Source: Methylophilus rhizosphaerae
GTDB taxonomy: Bacteria > Pseudomonadota > Gammaproteobacteria > Burkholderiales > Methylophilaceae
Direction of reading: 5' to 3'
Assembly (NCBI RefSeq): GCF_900100975.1
Contig: NZ_FNFX01000002.1
Location: 434,001 to 498,000 of the forward strand
DNA: 64,000 bases
Below are positions 47,179 through 55,355 of this stretch, piece after piece. Both the position numbers and the translations under genes were made by a program. The number at the start of each line of letters is the position of its first letter. The first letter of the stretch is position 1. The notes beneath the pieces were generated by a model. It saw nothing but the letters and a program-made list of their open reading frames with translations, ran no database searches and had not been told where the DNA came from.

Positions 47179-48636
47179 TTAAATGGAAATGCCTGCCAGT
47201 TTCAGTGGTGTTGCATCGGCATACACGGCCTGAAAACTGTTCACCAGCGCATTATACAGTGAAGTGTCGTCTTTCCAATTTTGCAGCAGGCGGCGGATGT
47301 CCGCGACATGGGCGCGCAAGGCGCGTTTGGCGCAACGATACTGCCGCATGCTGTCCAGGTCCATCACTATGATTTTTCCTCGCGGATCCACCTGTAAATT
47401 GGTGGCTTTCAAGTCGCCATGGACAATATGCAATAAATAAAACTGGTAGCAAGTGAGCGCCAATTGCCTCAGTGCTTCCTGACGCAGCACCTCATTATTG
47501 ACCGTCCTGAAAAAAGCCACTGCATCAGGCAAGCCACTGTAAGCAGAGATAAAATAGGCTTTGCCACGCAAGCCATACCTGCGCTGTTCCAGCATTGCCA
47601 GCGGCTGCGGCGTTAAAAACCCGTAATATTGCAGCCTATGCGCATTCGACCAGGAAGCGGCAGCGCGGCTAGGGCGCCAGGCACGACTGAGCGCATGTGC
47701 AATATGCTTGATGTTATAGCGCTTGATCACCACCTCCTGCTGCGCCAGCGGGGTTTGCACAACGGTGCTGCTGTTGCCGTCTTTCAGTATATTGCCTGCC
47801 TGCATGGCGCTTTCCAGCGCCTCTGGCGTCAATGCAGGCAACATGGCCGCAGCATGGCGCGCCAACACAAAAAGCGGCGTTTGCTGCCACACCACATCGG
47901 TACAATTACGGAATATTTTACGTTCGACATATTCACGGACAGCGTTAGCGTTGTCACGCATCGCCCAAGCCAGCACCTGTGCCGGACGCATATCATCATG
48001 CCATTGCCGCTGTTGCTGATAGACCGTGAGCAAACGGTCTATCCACGCCTGCTGGTCCAGTACACTCAGCTTGCTGATCAAGGTGGCCAGTTGCTGGTAG
48101 GCAGCCTGCGTCGACAGTGTTTTTTTGCGGATACCGTCGCCATCAATCGTCCATACTGCCTCATCCGCCATTAAGAAGTTCTTGAGATGCAGATCGGTTT
48201 GCACCAGACCCGCCTGGTGTTGCTGGGCTAGGGCAATGACCAACCGCTCCACCAGTACCAGCCGCGCCGCAACATCGGCAGACTGATAAAGCTCTTCCGC
48301 ATTTTGTGCATTGGTTACGGCAGCATAAATCAGTACCTGTGCACGTCCATCCTGCGTAACACCTTGCCATAATAAAGCCGGGGTTGTCAGTGCGCCTTGT
48401 TGCAGCCAGCGTGCCCCCCGTGCATCCCTGGTTGCGTATTTTTCTGCCTGCTGACCGAGGAATATTTTGGCAAACACGGCCTGTCCCTGCCAGTGCGCAC
48501 TCAACACCCAGCGCCGCTGCGGAATCACGCGATGCGCTTGTAAATCTGTCAGTGGCTCCCCATGTTCCAGCCACACGTACCCAGTCGTGCTATCCACGAC
48601 TTCACATTCTGTTAATGACCTGATCTGTCCTTGCAT
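47179..48636 (-). CDS. Protein with two tandem kinase-like domains (PA5006-like)
   Basis: About 485 residues. N-terminal kinase-like domain (about 1-220): AVFAKIFLGQQAEKYATRDA, LALAQQHQAGLVQTDLHLKN as catalytic loop and WTIDGDGIRKK as metal loop. C-terminal domain (about 270-480): QEVVIKRYNIKHIAHALSRA, YQFYLLHIVHGDLKATNLQV and IIVMDLDSMRQYRC. Both halves keep the essential Asp residues, so both may bind ATP. It lies between a WapQ-like kinase and the carbamoyltransferase, as PA5006 does in P. aeruginosa. GTG 48696 would overlap the preceding gene; ATG 48636 is chosen, without a clear ribosome site. Confidence 0.72.
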   Translation of the reverse strand: MQGQIRSLTECEVVDSTTGYVWLEHGEPLTDLQAHRVIPQRRWVLSAHWQGQAVFAKIFLGQQAEKYATRDARGARWLQQGALTTPALLWQGVTQDGRAQVLIYAAVTNAQNAEELYQSADVAARLVLVERLVIALAQQHQAGLVQTDLHLKNFLMADEAVWTIDGDGIRKKTLSTQAAYQQLATLISKLSVLDQQAWIDRLLTVYQQQRQWHDDMRPAQVLAWAMRDNANAVREYVERKIFRNCTDVVWQQTPLFVLARHAAAMLPALTPEALESAMQAGNILKDGNSSTVVQTPLAQQEVVIKRYNIKHIAHALSRAWRPSRAAASWSNAHRLQYYGFLTPQPLAMLEQRRYGLRGKAYFISAYSGLPDAVAFFRTVNNEVLRQEALRQLALTCYQFYLLHIVHGDLKATNLQVDPRGKIIVMDLDSMRQYRCAKRALRAHVADIRRLLQNWKDDTSLYNALVNSFQAVYADATPLKLAGISI

Positions 48637-48659
48637 GAAAGTAAAAACCAGTGGGGAAG

Positions 48660-49451
48660 TCAACGCCGGCTGCGACGCATGATACGCGTTAAACACCAGC
48701 GCTCAAACCAGGATAATTTTCCTGTACTGTTTAAGCCAAGGTAGTGCTTGAAAAATAATAGCCGCTGGCTACGCGTCAACAATGGTGTATGCCTTTGCAA
48801 GGCGGATAAATCAAACAGCATGCGGGAAGAGGCACATAAGCTGCTACGTGCTTTTTCAAGGTCGATCAATGCAATTTCAGCCTGCTCCGCTTTACCGCGC
48901 ACAAACAGGTGCTTGGGATAAAGTGCCCTGTGCACTAATCCCAGGTCATGAAACCGGCGTACCTGCTGTGCCAGTTGACGCAAAGTGCCGGTTTTTTCCG
49001 TACGCGGCCATTGCTGCAATGACGGCAACAGGGTTTCCAGGTCGACAAAATCATGCAGGTTCTCAGTAACCAGCACCGCACATTGCTGGCCAGATTGTAT
49101 GGCTTCGGCATAAGCCACTACCCGTGGTGCATGGATACCAGTAGCAGCCAGTTGACGCAAGCGGTTAAACTCCCGCCGGAAAGTAGGCTCACCGCGCCAA
49201 GGATGCCGCCAGGTAAGACGACCGTGATTTTGCTGTTTTTTCACAAACAGCACCAATGGTTCAGCACTTTCTGCCTGCAATACCAGGCGGCCGACACCGC
49301 TCCAGCCGCCCCGCCGCTGGTTAGGTTCTTCAAACCAGGCAATTTCCCGGTTCCACAAAGCCTCGAACTGGGCCAGGTCATGCGCTGCCAATGCAGGGGC
49401 TACTAATGGGTCCAGGTAATGATAGGAAGTCTGTTTCAAAATAAATGGCAA
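48660..49451 (-). CDS. LPS-core kinase-like protein (WapQ-like)
   Basis: About 263 residues. Features: LVLFVKKQQNHGRLTWRHPW with the ATP-lysine, TFRREFNRLRQLAATGIHAP, CAVLVTENLHDFVDLETLL, QQVRRFHDLGLVHRALYPKH as catalytic loop (HRALYPKH in place of HRDxYxxH) and IALIDLEKARSS as metal loop. This is the InaA/WaaP group; the YPKHLFVR element recalls the PA5007 WapQ protein. The catalytic Asp of HRD is Ala here, so activity may be altered. No good ATG exists; TTG 49451 or 49439 are likely starts, and the frame is open to 49586 over the divergent gene. Confidence 0.65.
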   Translation of the reverse strand: MPFILKQTSYHYLDPLVAPALAAHDLAQFEALWNREIAWFEEPNQRRGGWSGVGRLVLQAESAEPLVLFVKKQQNHGRLTWRHPWRGEPTFRREFNRLRQLAATGIHAPRVVAYAEAIQSGQQCAVLVTENLHDFVDLETLLPSLQQWPRTEKTGTLRQLAQQVRRFHDLGLVHRALYPKHLFVRGKAEQAEIALIDLEKARSSLCASSRMLFDLSALQRHTPLLTRSQRLLFFKHYLGLNSTGKLSWFERWCLTRIMRRSRR

Positions 49452-49546
49452 TCTGCAGGTGGATATTGCTAGAGTTTTACGCGGCGAGTTTGTTAAGATG
49501 ACGCGCTCACGCTGGAATTTTAACAGAACGATTACAAGATTACCCC

Positions 49547-50437
49547 ATGTTAGGTTTTTTCTGCAAAACGCTGGCCTGCCTGCCACTCAAATGGGTACAC
49601 CGCTTAGGCTCGATCCTGGGATATGGCGCTTACTGCATTGACCATAAAAGCAACCGGATTGCGCTTGAAAATATTCTGCAAAGCGCCCTCACTGAAAATC
49701 ATGCCCAAGCCCGGCAACTAATGAAGCGCAGCCGGATAGAAGCAGGCAAAGCATTGCTGGAAACATTTTTTATCTGGGGAAAGTCCTCTGAAGACTTATT
49801 ACCCCTTATTCATGAGGTGCATGGCTGGGAAGCCGTGCTAGAAGCCCATCAACAGGGACAAGGCCTGATTTTCCTGACACCTCATCTTGGCTGTTTTGAA
49901 ATCACTTCAATTTTTTACGGCGCACAATACCCGATTACCGTGCTATACCGCCCTCCCAAAATACAGGCGCTCAGTGATTTGGTTGTCAGCGGCCGGCAAA
50001 AAGGCAAGGTAGCCATGGCAGCCGCTAATGCAAGTGGTGTGAGGAAATTATTGCAGGCCCTGAAAGCCGGCCAGGCGGTGGGCATCCTGCCAGACCAGAT
50101 TCCGCGAAGCGGTGAAGGTGAGTGGGCGGATTTCTTCAGCAAACCGGCCTACACCATGGGGCTTGCCAGCAAGCTGGCGAGCAAGTCCGGTGCGATAGTG
50201 GTGATGGCATTTGGGGAGCGCCTGGCCGATGGCAAAGGTTTTAATATCCACCTGAGCCGCGTGGATGATATTAGTACGCCCACCCTGCTTAATCAGGCGA
50301 TCGAGCGCCAGGTTGCCCAATGCCCGGAGCAGTACTTGTGGCAATACAATCGTTTCAAGCAACGCCGTTATGCCATGCACAAACTGGAGAAGAAATCCTC
50401 AGCCGCGCAAACAGAAGGCCCTGATAAATCCCTTTAA
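49547..50437 (+). CDS. LpxL/HtrB-type lipid A acyltransferase
   Basis: 296 residues. One N-terminal membrane segment, then the LPLAT active site LIFLTPHLGCFEITSIFYG with the HX4E pair, TVLYRPPKIQAL, VRKLLQALKAGQAVGILPDQ and AYTMGLASKLASKSGAIVVM. It adds a secondary acyl chain to lipid A from acyl-ACP. The gene is divergent from the kinase block and convergent with the amidotransferase gene, only three bases apart. LpxL and LpxM cannot be separated with certainty; LpxL is the commoner form in betaproteobacteria. Confidence 0.82.
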   Translation: MLGFFCKTLACLPLKWVHRLGSILGYGAYCIDHKSNRIALENILQSALTENHAQARQLMKRSRIEAGKALLETFFIWGKSSEDLLPLIHEVHGWEAVLEAHQQGQGLIFLTPHLGCFEITSIFYGAQYPITVLYRPPKIQALSDLVVSGRQKGKVAMAAANASGVRKLLQALKAGQAVGILPDQIPRSGEGEWADFFSKPAYTMGLASKLASKSGAIVVMAFGERLADGKGFNIHLSRVDDISTPTLLNQAIERQVAQCPEQYLWQYNRFKQRRYAMHKLEKKSSAAQTEGPDKSL

Positions 50438-50440
50438 AAG

Positions 50441-51154
50441 TCATGAATCGCGGACCAACCCCTGAATCCAGCGGTTATAGACAGTATCGGCTACGGTATG
50501 TAATGCCTGGCAACCTTCCTCCACTCGCGCCAACATCAGTTCGGCAGACTGCACGGCAGGACTGGCGGCTGAACTGGCAATATCCGCTTGCCATTGCTGA
50601 GTCCAGATTTGAACCATTTCCGGCATCATTTCAATATGGCACTGAAACCCGATGTGCTTGCCAAAAGCGTATGCCTGGTTCGTGCAATGCGGACTAGCCA
50701 ATATATGAGTCGCGCCTTCCGGGACAGTGAACGTTTCACCATGCCAGTGAAAGCTGTTAAATTCCTGCAGGTCGCCAAACCAGTGCCTGGCTACTTCGTT
50801 ATCCAGTATAGACACATCTCCCCAGCCAATCTCCTTGACCGGATTTTTGCTGACCGTTCCACCGAGTGCCTTGCTGATCAGCTGGCCGCCTAAACAATGC
50901 CCCAACAAAGGAACATCCTCTGCTACCGCTTCGCGAATTAAACCCAGCAAAGGCGGAATCCACGGCAAATCGTCATTAACGCTCATGGGCCCCCCCATGA
51001 GCACAATGCCACTGTAAGCATCGACAGAGAGCGGTACTGGCTCACCTTTATCAATGCGTACTTCGCACCACGGAATGGCCTGTTGCGCTAAGAAAGTGCC
51101 TAAATAACCCGCGCCTTCGCAGCAGGCATGTCTGAATATGACTACCGGTTTCAT
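50441..51154 (-). CDS. Class I glutamine amidotransferase-like protein (GMP synthase-type)
   Basis: 237 residues. Triad: Cys in PLLGHCLGGQLISKALGG, His in CHIEM and Glu two residues later. Other marks: YSGIVLMGGPMSVNDDLPWI and FNSFHWHGETFTVPEGA. This stand-alone GATase1 group (YfeJ/GuaA-like) is widespread; the acceptor of the ammonia, or a peptidase-type reaction, is unknown. It lies 12 bases after rluE on the same strand and shares its transcript. Confidence 0.78.
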   Translation of the reverse strand: MKPVVIFRHACCEGAGYLGTFLAQQAIPWCEVRIDKGEPVPLSVDAYSGIVLMGGPMSVNDDLPWIPPLLGLIREAVAEDVPLLGHCLGGQLISKALGGTVSKNPVKEIGWGDVSILDNEVARHWFGDLQEFNSFHWHGETFTVPEGATHILASPHCTNQAYAFGKHIGFQCHIEMMPEMVQIWTQQWQADIASSAASPAVQSAELMLARVEEGCQALHTVADTVYNRWIQGLVRDS

Positions 51155-51166
51155 TATGCTACCTTT

Positions 51167-51715
51167 TCACTTCCGTACTTTTTCTTCAACTGTCTGATAT
51201 TCTCCAAGCAAGATTCCGTCCAGATTATAAGGCCCGATCGCATAACGGATCAGCCGTAGGGTCGGGAACCCCACTTTAGCCGTCATGCGGCGCACCTGGC
51301 GGTTCTTGCCTTCGCTGATTTTCAGTTCCAGCCAGGTAGTCGGGATATGTTTGCGTTCACGGATAGGCGGATCCCTGTGCCATAAATGGGCAGGTTCAGC
51401 GATGATTTTCACCTGTGCCGGCTGTGCAACAAAGTCGCCCAAATCCACCCCCTGCTGCAAGGGCAACAAATCTGCTGCGGCAGGTGCACCTTCTACCTGG
51501 GCCCAGTAGGTTTTGACTTCTTTGTGTTTGGGATGGCTCAAACGATGTTGCAAAGCACCGTCATCGGTTAAAATAAGCAATCCCTCAGAATCGGTATCCA
51601 GCCGCCCGGCAGCATACACGTTGGGAACCGGAATATAGTCTTTGAGCGTCGCGTGTTTCTCGTGAGGAGTGAACTGGCAGACGACGTTAAAAGGTTTGTT
51701 AAACAGTAACAACAT
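51167..51715 (-). CDS. rluE: 23S rRNA pseudouridine(2457) synthase
   Basis: 182 residues, RsuA family. Motifs: [36 protein letters not shown] with the catalytic Asp, [18 protein letters not shown], and [20 protein letters not shown]. The short form without an S4 domain fits RluE. The frame is open to 51766, but ATG 51715 gives the proper N-terminus. Its start lies only ten bases from that of the divergent icd, so the promoters of each must lie within the other's coding sequence. Confidence 0.88.
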   Translation of the reverse strand: MLLLFNKPFNVVCQFTPHEKHATLKDYIPVPNVYAAGRLDTDSEGLLILTDDGALQHRLSHPKHKEVKTYWAQVEGAPAAADLLPLQQGVDLGDFVAQPAQVKIIAEPAHLWHRDPPIRERKHIPTTWLELKISEGKNRQVRRMTAKVGFPTLRLIRYAIGPYNLDGILLGEYQTVEEKVRK

Positions 51716-51725
51716 GGAAAGTGCT

Positions 51726-52961
51726 ATGTCAAAAATCAAGGTGCCAGCGATTGGCAGCAAAATCACCGTTAATACCGATAATACCTTAAATGTTCCCGAT
51801 CAGCCTATTATCCCCTTTATTGAAGGCGATGGTATTGGCATCGACATTACGCCACCCATGGTAAAGGTAGTCGATACTGCGGTAGAAAAAGCGTATGGCG
51901 GCAAACGAAAAATCTCCTGGATGGAAGTCTACGCTGGCGAAAAATCCACCATGGTATACGACAAGGATACCTGGTTGTCTGATGAAACCATGGCTACGTT
52001 GAAAGACTATGTGATTTCCATCAAGGGCCCGTTGACCACACCCGTAGGTGGTGGTATCCGCTCACTGAACGTCACTTTGCGCCAGGAACTGGATTTATAC
52101 GTTTGCCTGCGCCCTATCCAGTACTTCACCGGCGTGCCCAGCCCGGTCAAGCATCCGGAAAAAACCGATATGGTGATCTTCCGCGAAAATACGGAAGATA
52201 TTTATGCCGGTATCGAATGGGCTGCCGGTACAGAGGAAGTCAAAAAAGTCATCAACTTCCTGAGTGATATGGGTGTGCGCAAGAAAATCCGCTTTCCTGA
52301 AGCTTCTTCCATCGGCATCAAACCGGTTTCCATTGATGGAAGCAAGCGCCTGATCCGCAAAGCCATCCAGTATGCGATTGATAACAACCGCAAATCTGTG
52401 ACGATTACCCATAAAGGCAATATCATGAAGTTCACCGAAGGTGGCTTCCGTGACTGGGGTTATCAATTGGCCAAAGAAGAATTTGGTGCCGAACTGATTG
52501 ATGGCGGCCCATGGTGCAAATTACCGAATGGCATTGTCATTAAAGACTGTATTGCCGATGCCTTCCTGCAGGAAATCCTGTTACACCCGGAAGATTACGA
52601 TGTAGTTGCCGCACTGAACCTGAACGGCGATTACATGAGTGATGCACTGGCTGCGCAAGTCGGTGGCATCGGTATTGCCCCTGGTGCCAACCTCAGCGAT
52701 ACCGTCGCTATGTTTGAAGCGACGCACGGCACGGCACCCAAAATTGCCGGTAAAAACCTGGCTAACCCGAGCTCACTGATTCTGTCCGCTGAAATGATGC
52801 TGCGCCATATGGGCTGGACAGAAGCCGCAGATCTGGTGCTGAATGGTGTTGCCAAGGCGATTGCCAGCAAGCGCGTCACCGGTGACTTCAGCAGCCAGAT
52901 GGAAGGAGCTACGCAAGTGGGCACCGCAGAGTTCGGCGACGAAATCATCAAGCATATGTAA
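51726..52961 (+). CDS. icd: Isocitrate dehydrogenase (type I), cofactor uncertain
   Basis: 411 residues. It oxidises isocitrate to 2-oxoglutarate. The substrate loop [20 protein letters not shown] holds the regulatory Ser, and [47 protein letters not shown] and [10 protein letters not shown] are all conserved. Cofactor residues differ from E. coli: K344 is kept in GTAPKIAG, but Y345 is Ile, Y391 is Gly (RVTGDF) and R395 is Ser. The enzyme may use NAD or both cofactors. ATG 51726 follows GGAAAG and matches the family start; the frame is open upstream to 51669. Confidence 0.93.
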   Translation: MSKIKVPAIGSKITVNTDNTLNVPDQPIIPFIEGDGIGIDITPPMVKVVDTAVEKAYGGKRKISWMEVYAGEKSTMVYDKDTWLSDETMATLKDYVISIKGPLTTPVGGGIRSLNVTLRQELDLYVCLRPIQYFTGVPSPVKHPEKTDMVIFRENTEDIYAGIEWAAGTEEVKKVINFLSDMGVRKKIRFPEASSIGIKPVSIDGSKRLIRKAIQYAIDNNRKSVTITHKGNIMKFTEGGFRDWGYQLAKEEFGAELIDGGPWCKLPNGIVIKDCIADAFLQEILLHPEDYDVVAALNLNGDYMSDALAAQVGGIGIAPGANLSDTVAMFEATHGTAPKIAGKNLANPSSLILSAEMMLRHMGWTEAADLVLNGVAKAIASKRVTGDFSSQMEGATQVGTAEFGDEIIKHM

Positions 52962-53009
52962 GATGTGCTGCTTCCCCGTGCATCACAACACAAGGGATGC
53001 ACAAATACA

Positions 53010-53035
53010 AAACGGCTCACCTGAGTGAGCCGTTT
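53010..53035. terminator. Bidirectional intrinsic terminator between icd and the cold-shock gene
   Basis: AAACGGCTCAC, loop CTGA, GTGAGCCGTTT: a perfect 11-bp stem between two convergent genes. On the minus strand it is followed by TTTTGTATTTG, so it serves the cold-shock gene well; on the plus strand the T-run is shorter. Confidence 0.85.
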
Positions 53036-53064
53036 AACCAATAAACTGAAACCCCTACTTTGAT

Positions 53065-53271
53065 TTAGCTTGCTTTTTGAATATTGGATGCTTGCTTGCC
53101 TTTAGGACCTTCTGTCACATCAAAGCTCACGCGCTGGCCTTCTTTGAGGCTCTTATAACCGGACTCAACGATTGCGGAGAAGTGAGCGAACAAATCGTCA
53201 CCACCGTCATCAGGAGTAATGAATCCAAAGCCCTTAGAATCGTTAAACCACTTTACGGTACCTGTTGCCAT
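53065..53271 (-). CDS. CspA-family cold-shock protein
   Basis: 68 residues, one cold-shock domain. RNP motifs [20 protein letters not shown] and DLFAHFSAI are intact, and the end is [16 protein letters not shown]. These small proteins bind single-stranded RNA and melt structure. The ATG has an AAGGAAG site. A near-consensus promoter lies well upstream, leaving a leader of about 125 bases, as is usual for cold-inducible csp genes. Which member (CspA, CspD, CspE) it is cannot be told. Confidence 0.95.
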   Translation of the reverse strand: MATGTVKWFNDSKGFGFITPDDGGDDLFAHFSAIVESGYKSLKEGQRVSFDVTEGPKGKQASNIQKAS

Positions 53272-53403
53272 GTTACTTCCTTACTTTTTACTTATAAACA
53301 GGGAGGCGCCCCAAAAGTTTGTCTCAAGTCAAGTCGCAATAAACAAGCTTTGCCTTACTTAAAGACGGCTACAAAAAACCTGAACGCAAACGCCTTACTG
53401 GCT

Positions 53404-53432
53404 TTTATAAGTGAGCATTATTTAAATGTCAA
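53404..53432 (-). promoter_or_regulatory. Near-consensus promoter for the cold-shock gene
   Basis: On the minus strand TTGACA (53432-53427, perfect), 17 bases, then TATAAA (53409-53404, one mismatch). RNA would begin near 53397, giving a leader of about 125 bases before the ATG at 53271. Long structured leaders of this kind control csp translation by temperature in E. coli. Confidence 0.8.
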
Positions 53433-53533
53433 GCGCATTTTTGCATCTTTTAGCGAAAGCTGGCAAATCTGGTTAAAAGTTGTATAAATGCTGCAAGAGA
53501 GCCGGTCTTTTCCGGGATTTGAATCTATCGCAG

Positions 53534-53562
53534 TTGCAGTATACTGAAGTAAAAAGTATTGT
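53534..53562 (+). promoter_or_regulatory. Possible promoter for pilB-pilC
   Basis: TTGCAG (53534-53539), 17 bases, TATTGT (53557-53562). Both hexamers match four of six consensus bases with ideal spacing, 46 bases before the pilB ATG. An alternative -10, TATACT at 53540, overlaps it. A sigma-54 site, as known for Pseudomonas pilA, was not found. Confidence 0.4.
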
Positions 53563-53607
53563 TGTATCAACCGATTAACCAGATCCATTCAACGGCAAGA
53601 TTACCTT

Positions 53608-55329
53608 ATGGCAACGCTGGAAAGCACAAATAAACTTGGTGGCATGGCGCGCACGTTGGTGCAATCCACCCTCATCACGGAAGATGAAGCCAGCGTATTG
53701 CAGGAAAAAGCGCACAGCCAGAAAATCAGTTTCCTGGCCGCGACGCTGGCCCAGAAAAAAGTTTCGTCCAAACATATCGCACAAGCTGCCTCCGACGCCT
53801 TCGGCTTCCCGTTCTTTGACCTGGATGCGCTGGACCAGGATGCATTACCGGAAAAGACGATAGATATCAAGCTGATGCAGTCACACCGTGTATTGTTATT
53901 GCAGCAAAAAAGCAATATTGCCTACATTGCGATTTCCGACCCGACCAATCTCCATTCACTGGATACCATCCAGTTCCAGATGGGGGCAACTTTAGTCCCG
54001 CTGGTGGTGGAGGATGACAAGCTCGGCAAGTGGATCGATAAAATTGTCGCTGCCAAAGACACCAGCATGTCCTCCCTGAATGCAGGTAATGATGATTTCG
54101 ATCTGGGACTGGAAGAAACAACTGAAGAGCAGACAGTCGAAACATTGCAGGAAGTGGATGACGCACCCGTCGTCAAGTTCCTGCAGAAAATCCTGATGGA
54201 TGCCATCAATATGGGCGCATCCGACCTGCATTTTGAACCTTACGAGAAATTCTACCGCATCCGCTTCCGCATCGACGGCGTACTCAGGGATATGGCACAG
54301 CCGCCACTGGCCATTAAAGACAAGCTGGCCTCCCGTATCAAAGTGATCTCCAATCTGGATATTGCGGAAAAAAGGATCCCGCAAGATGGCCGCATGAAAT
54401 TGCTGCTATCCAAAACGCGCACCATTGATTTCCGTGTCAGCACCTTGCCCTTGATTCATGGGGAAAAAATTGTGATGCGTATCCTGGATCCCACCAGTGC
54501 CACGCTGGGTATCGAGGCACTGGGTTACGAGCCGGAGCAACAGGAAGCGCTGCTCAAGGCCATCCACCGGCCTTACGGCCTGGTGCTGGTTACTGGCCCT
54601 ACCGGTTCAGGCAAAACCGTGTCACTGTATACCTGCCTGAATCTGCTCAACAATCCGGGCGTCAATATTTCAACAGCTGAAGATCCGGCGGAAATCCCAC
54701 TGGCCGGCATCAACCAGGTCAACGTCAATGAAAAACAGGGCCTGACCTTTGCTGCTGCGCTGAAATCTTTTTTACGTCAGGATCCCGACATCATCATGAT
54801 CGGCGAGATTCGCGACCTGGAAACGGCCGACATGGCGATTAAAGCCGCATCAACCGGCCATATGGTGTTATCCACCCTGCATACCAACGATGCACCCACC
54901 ACGCTGTCACGCCTGGTCAATATGGGCGTGGCGCCCTTTAACATTGCCTCTGCAGTCACCCTGATTACCGCACAACGCCTGGCCAGGCGCTTGTGTACCC
55001 ATTGCAAAGTTCCTTTAAATGTCCCGCCAGAAGCCTTGTTGCGGGTGGGCTTTACCGAAGCGGACCTGGCAGACCCATGGCAATTGTTCGGCGCCAGGGA
55101 AGGCGGCTGTGAACACTGTAATAATGGCTATAAAGGCCGGTTCGGGATTTACCAGGTCATGCCTGTCAGCGAGGAAATGGCGCGGATTATCATGTCCAAT
55201 GGCAATGCCATGGATATTGCCGCCCAGGCAAAAAAAGAAGGGGTGAAAGACTTGCGTGACTCAGGGTTGCTCAAGGTCAAACAGGGGTTAACCTCTATCG
55301 AAGAAATTGAAGCGGTCACCAACGAATAA
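53608..55329 (+). CDS. pilB: Type IV pilus assembly ATPase PilB
   Basis: 573 residues. Hexameric cytoplasmic ATPase that drives pilus extension. N-terminal MshEN/T2SSE domain about 1-150 (SFLAATLAQKKVSSKHIAQA). Catalytic part: LVTGPTGSGKTVSLYTCLNL (Walker A), the Asp-box region around ISTAEDPAEIPLAGINQVNV, DPDIIMIGEIRDLETADMA (Walker B) and GHMVLSTLHTNDAPTTLSRL (His box). The zinc site is CTHC with CEHCNNGYKGR. pilC follows after 26 bases. pilD and the pilin gene, often next, are absent here. Confidence 0.95.
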   Translation: MATLESTNKLGGMARTLVQSTLITEDEASVLQEKAHSQKISFLAATLAQKKVSSKHIAQAASDAFGFPFFDLDALDQDALPEKTIDIKLMQSHRVLLLQQKSNIAYIAISDPTNLHSLDTIQFQMGATLVPLVVEDDKLGKWIDKIVAAKDTSMSSLNAGNDDFDLGLEETTEEQTVETLQEVDDAPVVKFLQKILMDAINMGASDLHFEPYEKFYRIRFRIDGVLRDMAQPPLAIKDKLASRIKVISNLDIAEKRIPQDGRMKLLLSKTRTIDFRVSTLPLIHGEKIVMRILDPTSATLGIEALGYEPEQQEALLKAIHRPYGLVLVTGPTGSGKTVSLYTCLNLLNNPGVNISTAEDPAEIPLAGINQVNVNEKQGLTFAAALKSFLRQDPDIIMIGEIRDLETADMAIKAASTGHMVLSTLHTNDAPTTLSRLVNMGVAPFNIASAVTLITAQRLARRLCTHCKVPLNVPPEALLRVGFTEADLADPWQLFGAREGGCEHCNNGYKGRFGIYQVMPVSEEMARIIMSNGNAMDIAAQAKKEGVKDLRDSGLLKVKQGLTSIEEIEAVTNE

Positions 55330-55355
55330 CCACAAAATAAAGTACACACAACATT

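Larger units (their letters stand above)
53272..53607. other. Divergent control region between csp and pilB (336 bp)
   Basis: It holds the csp leader and promoter on the minus strand and the pilB promoter region on the plus strand. No further gene is seen; an open frame through the region on the plus strand has no ribosome site and no protein-like composition. Confidence 0.6.

Noticed and set aside
53461-53475. TGGCAAATCTGG as a sigma-54 site before pilB
   Set aside because: The -24 half is present but no TTGCA-like -12 element lies at the required distance.
53077-53487. Open frame over csp and its leader on the plus strand
   Set aside because: Antisense to csp and its promoter; no ribosome site and no family resemblance.
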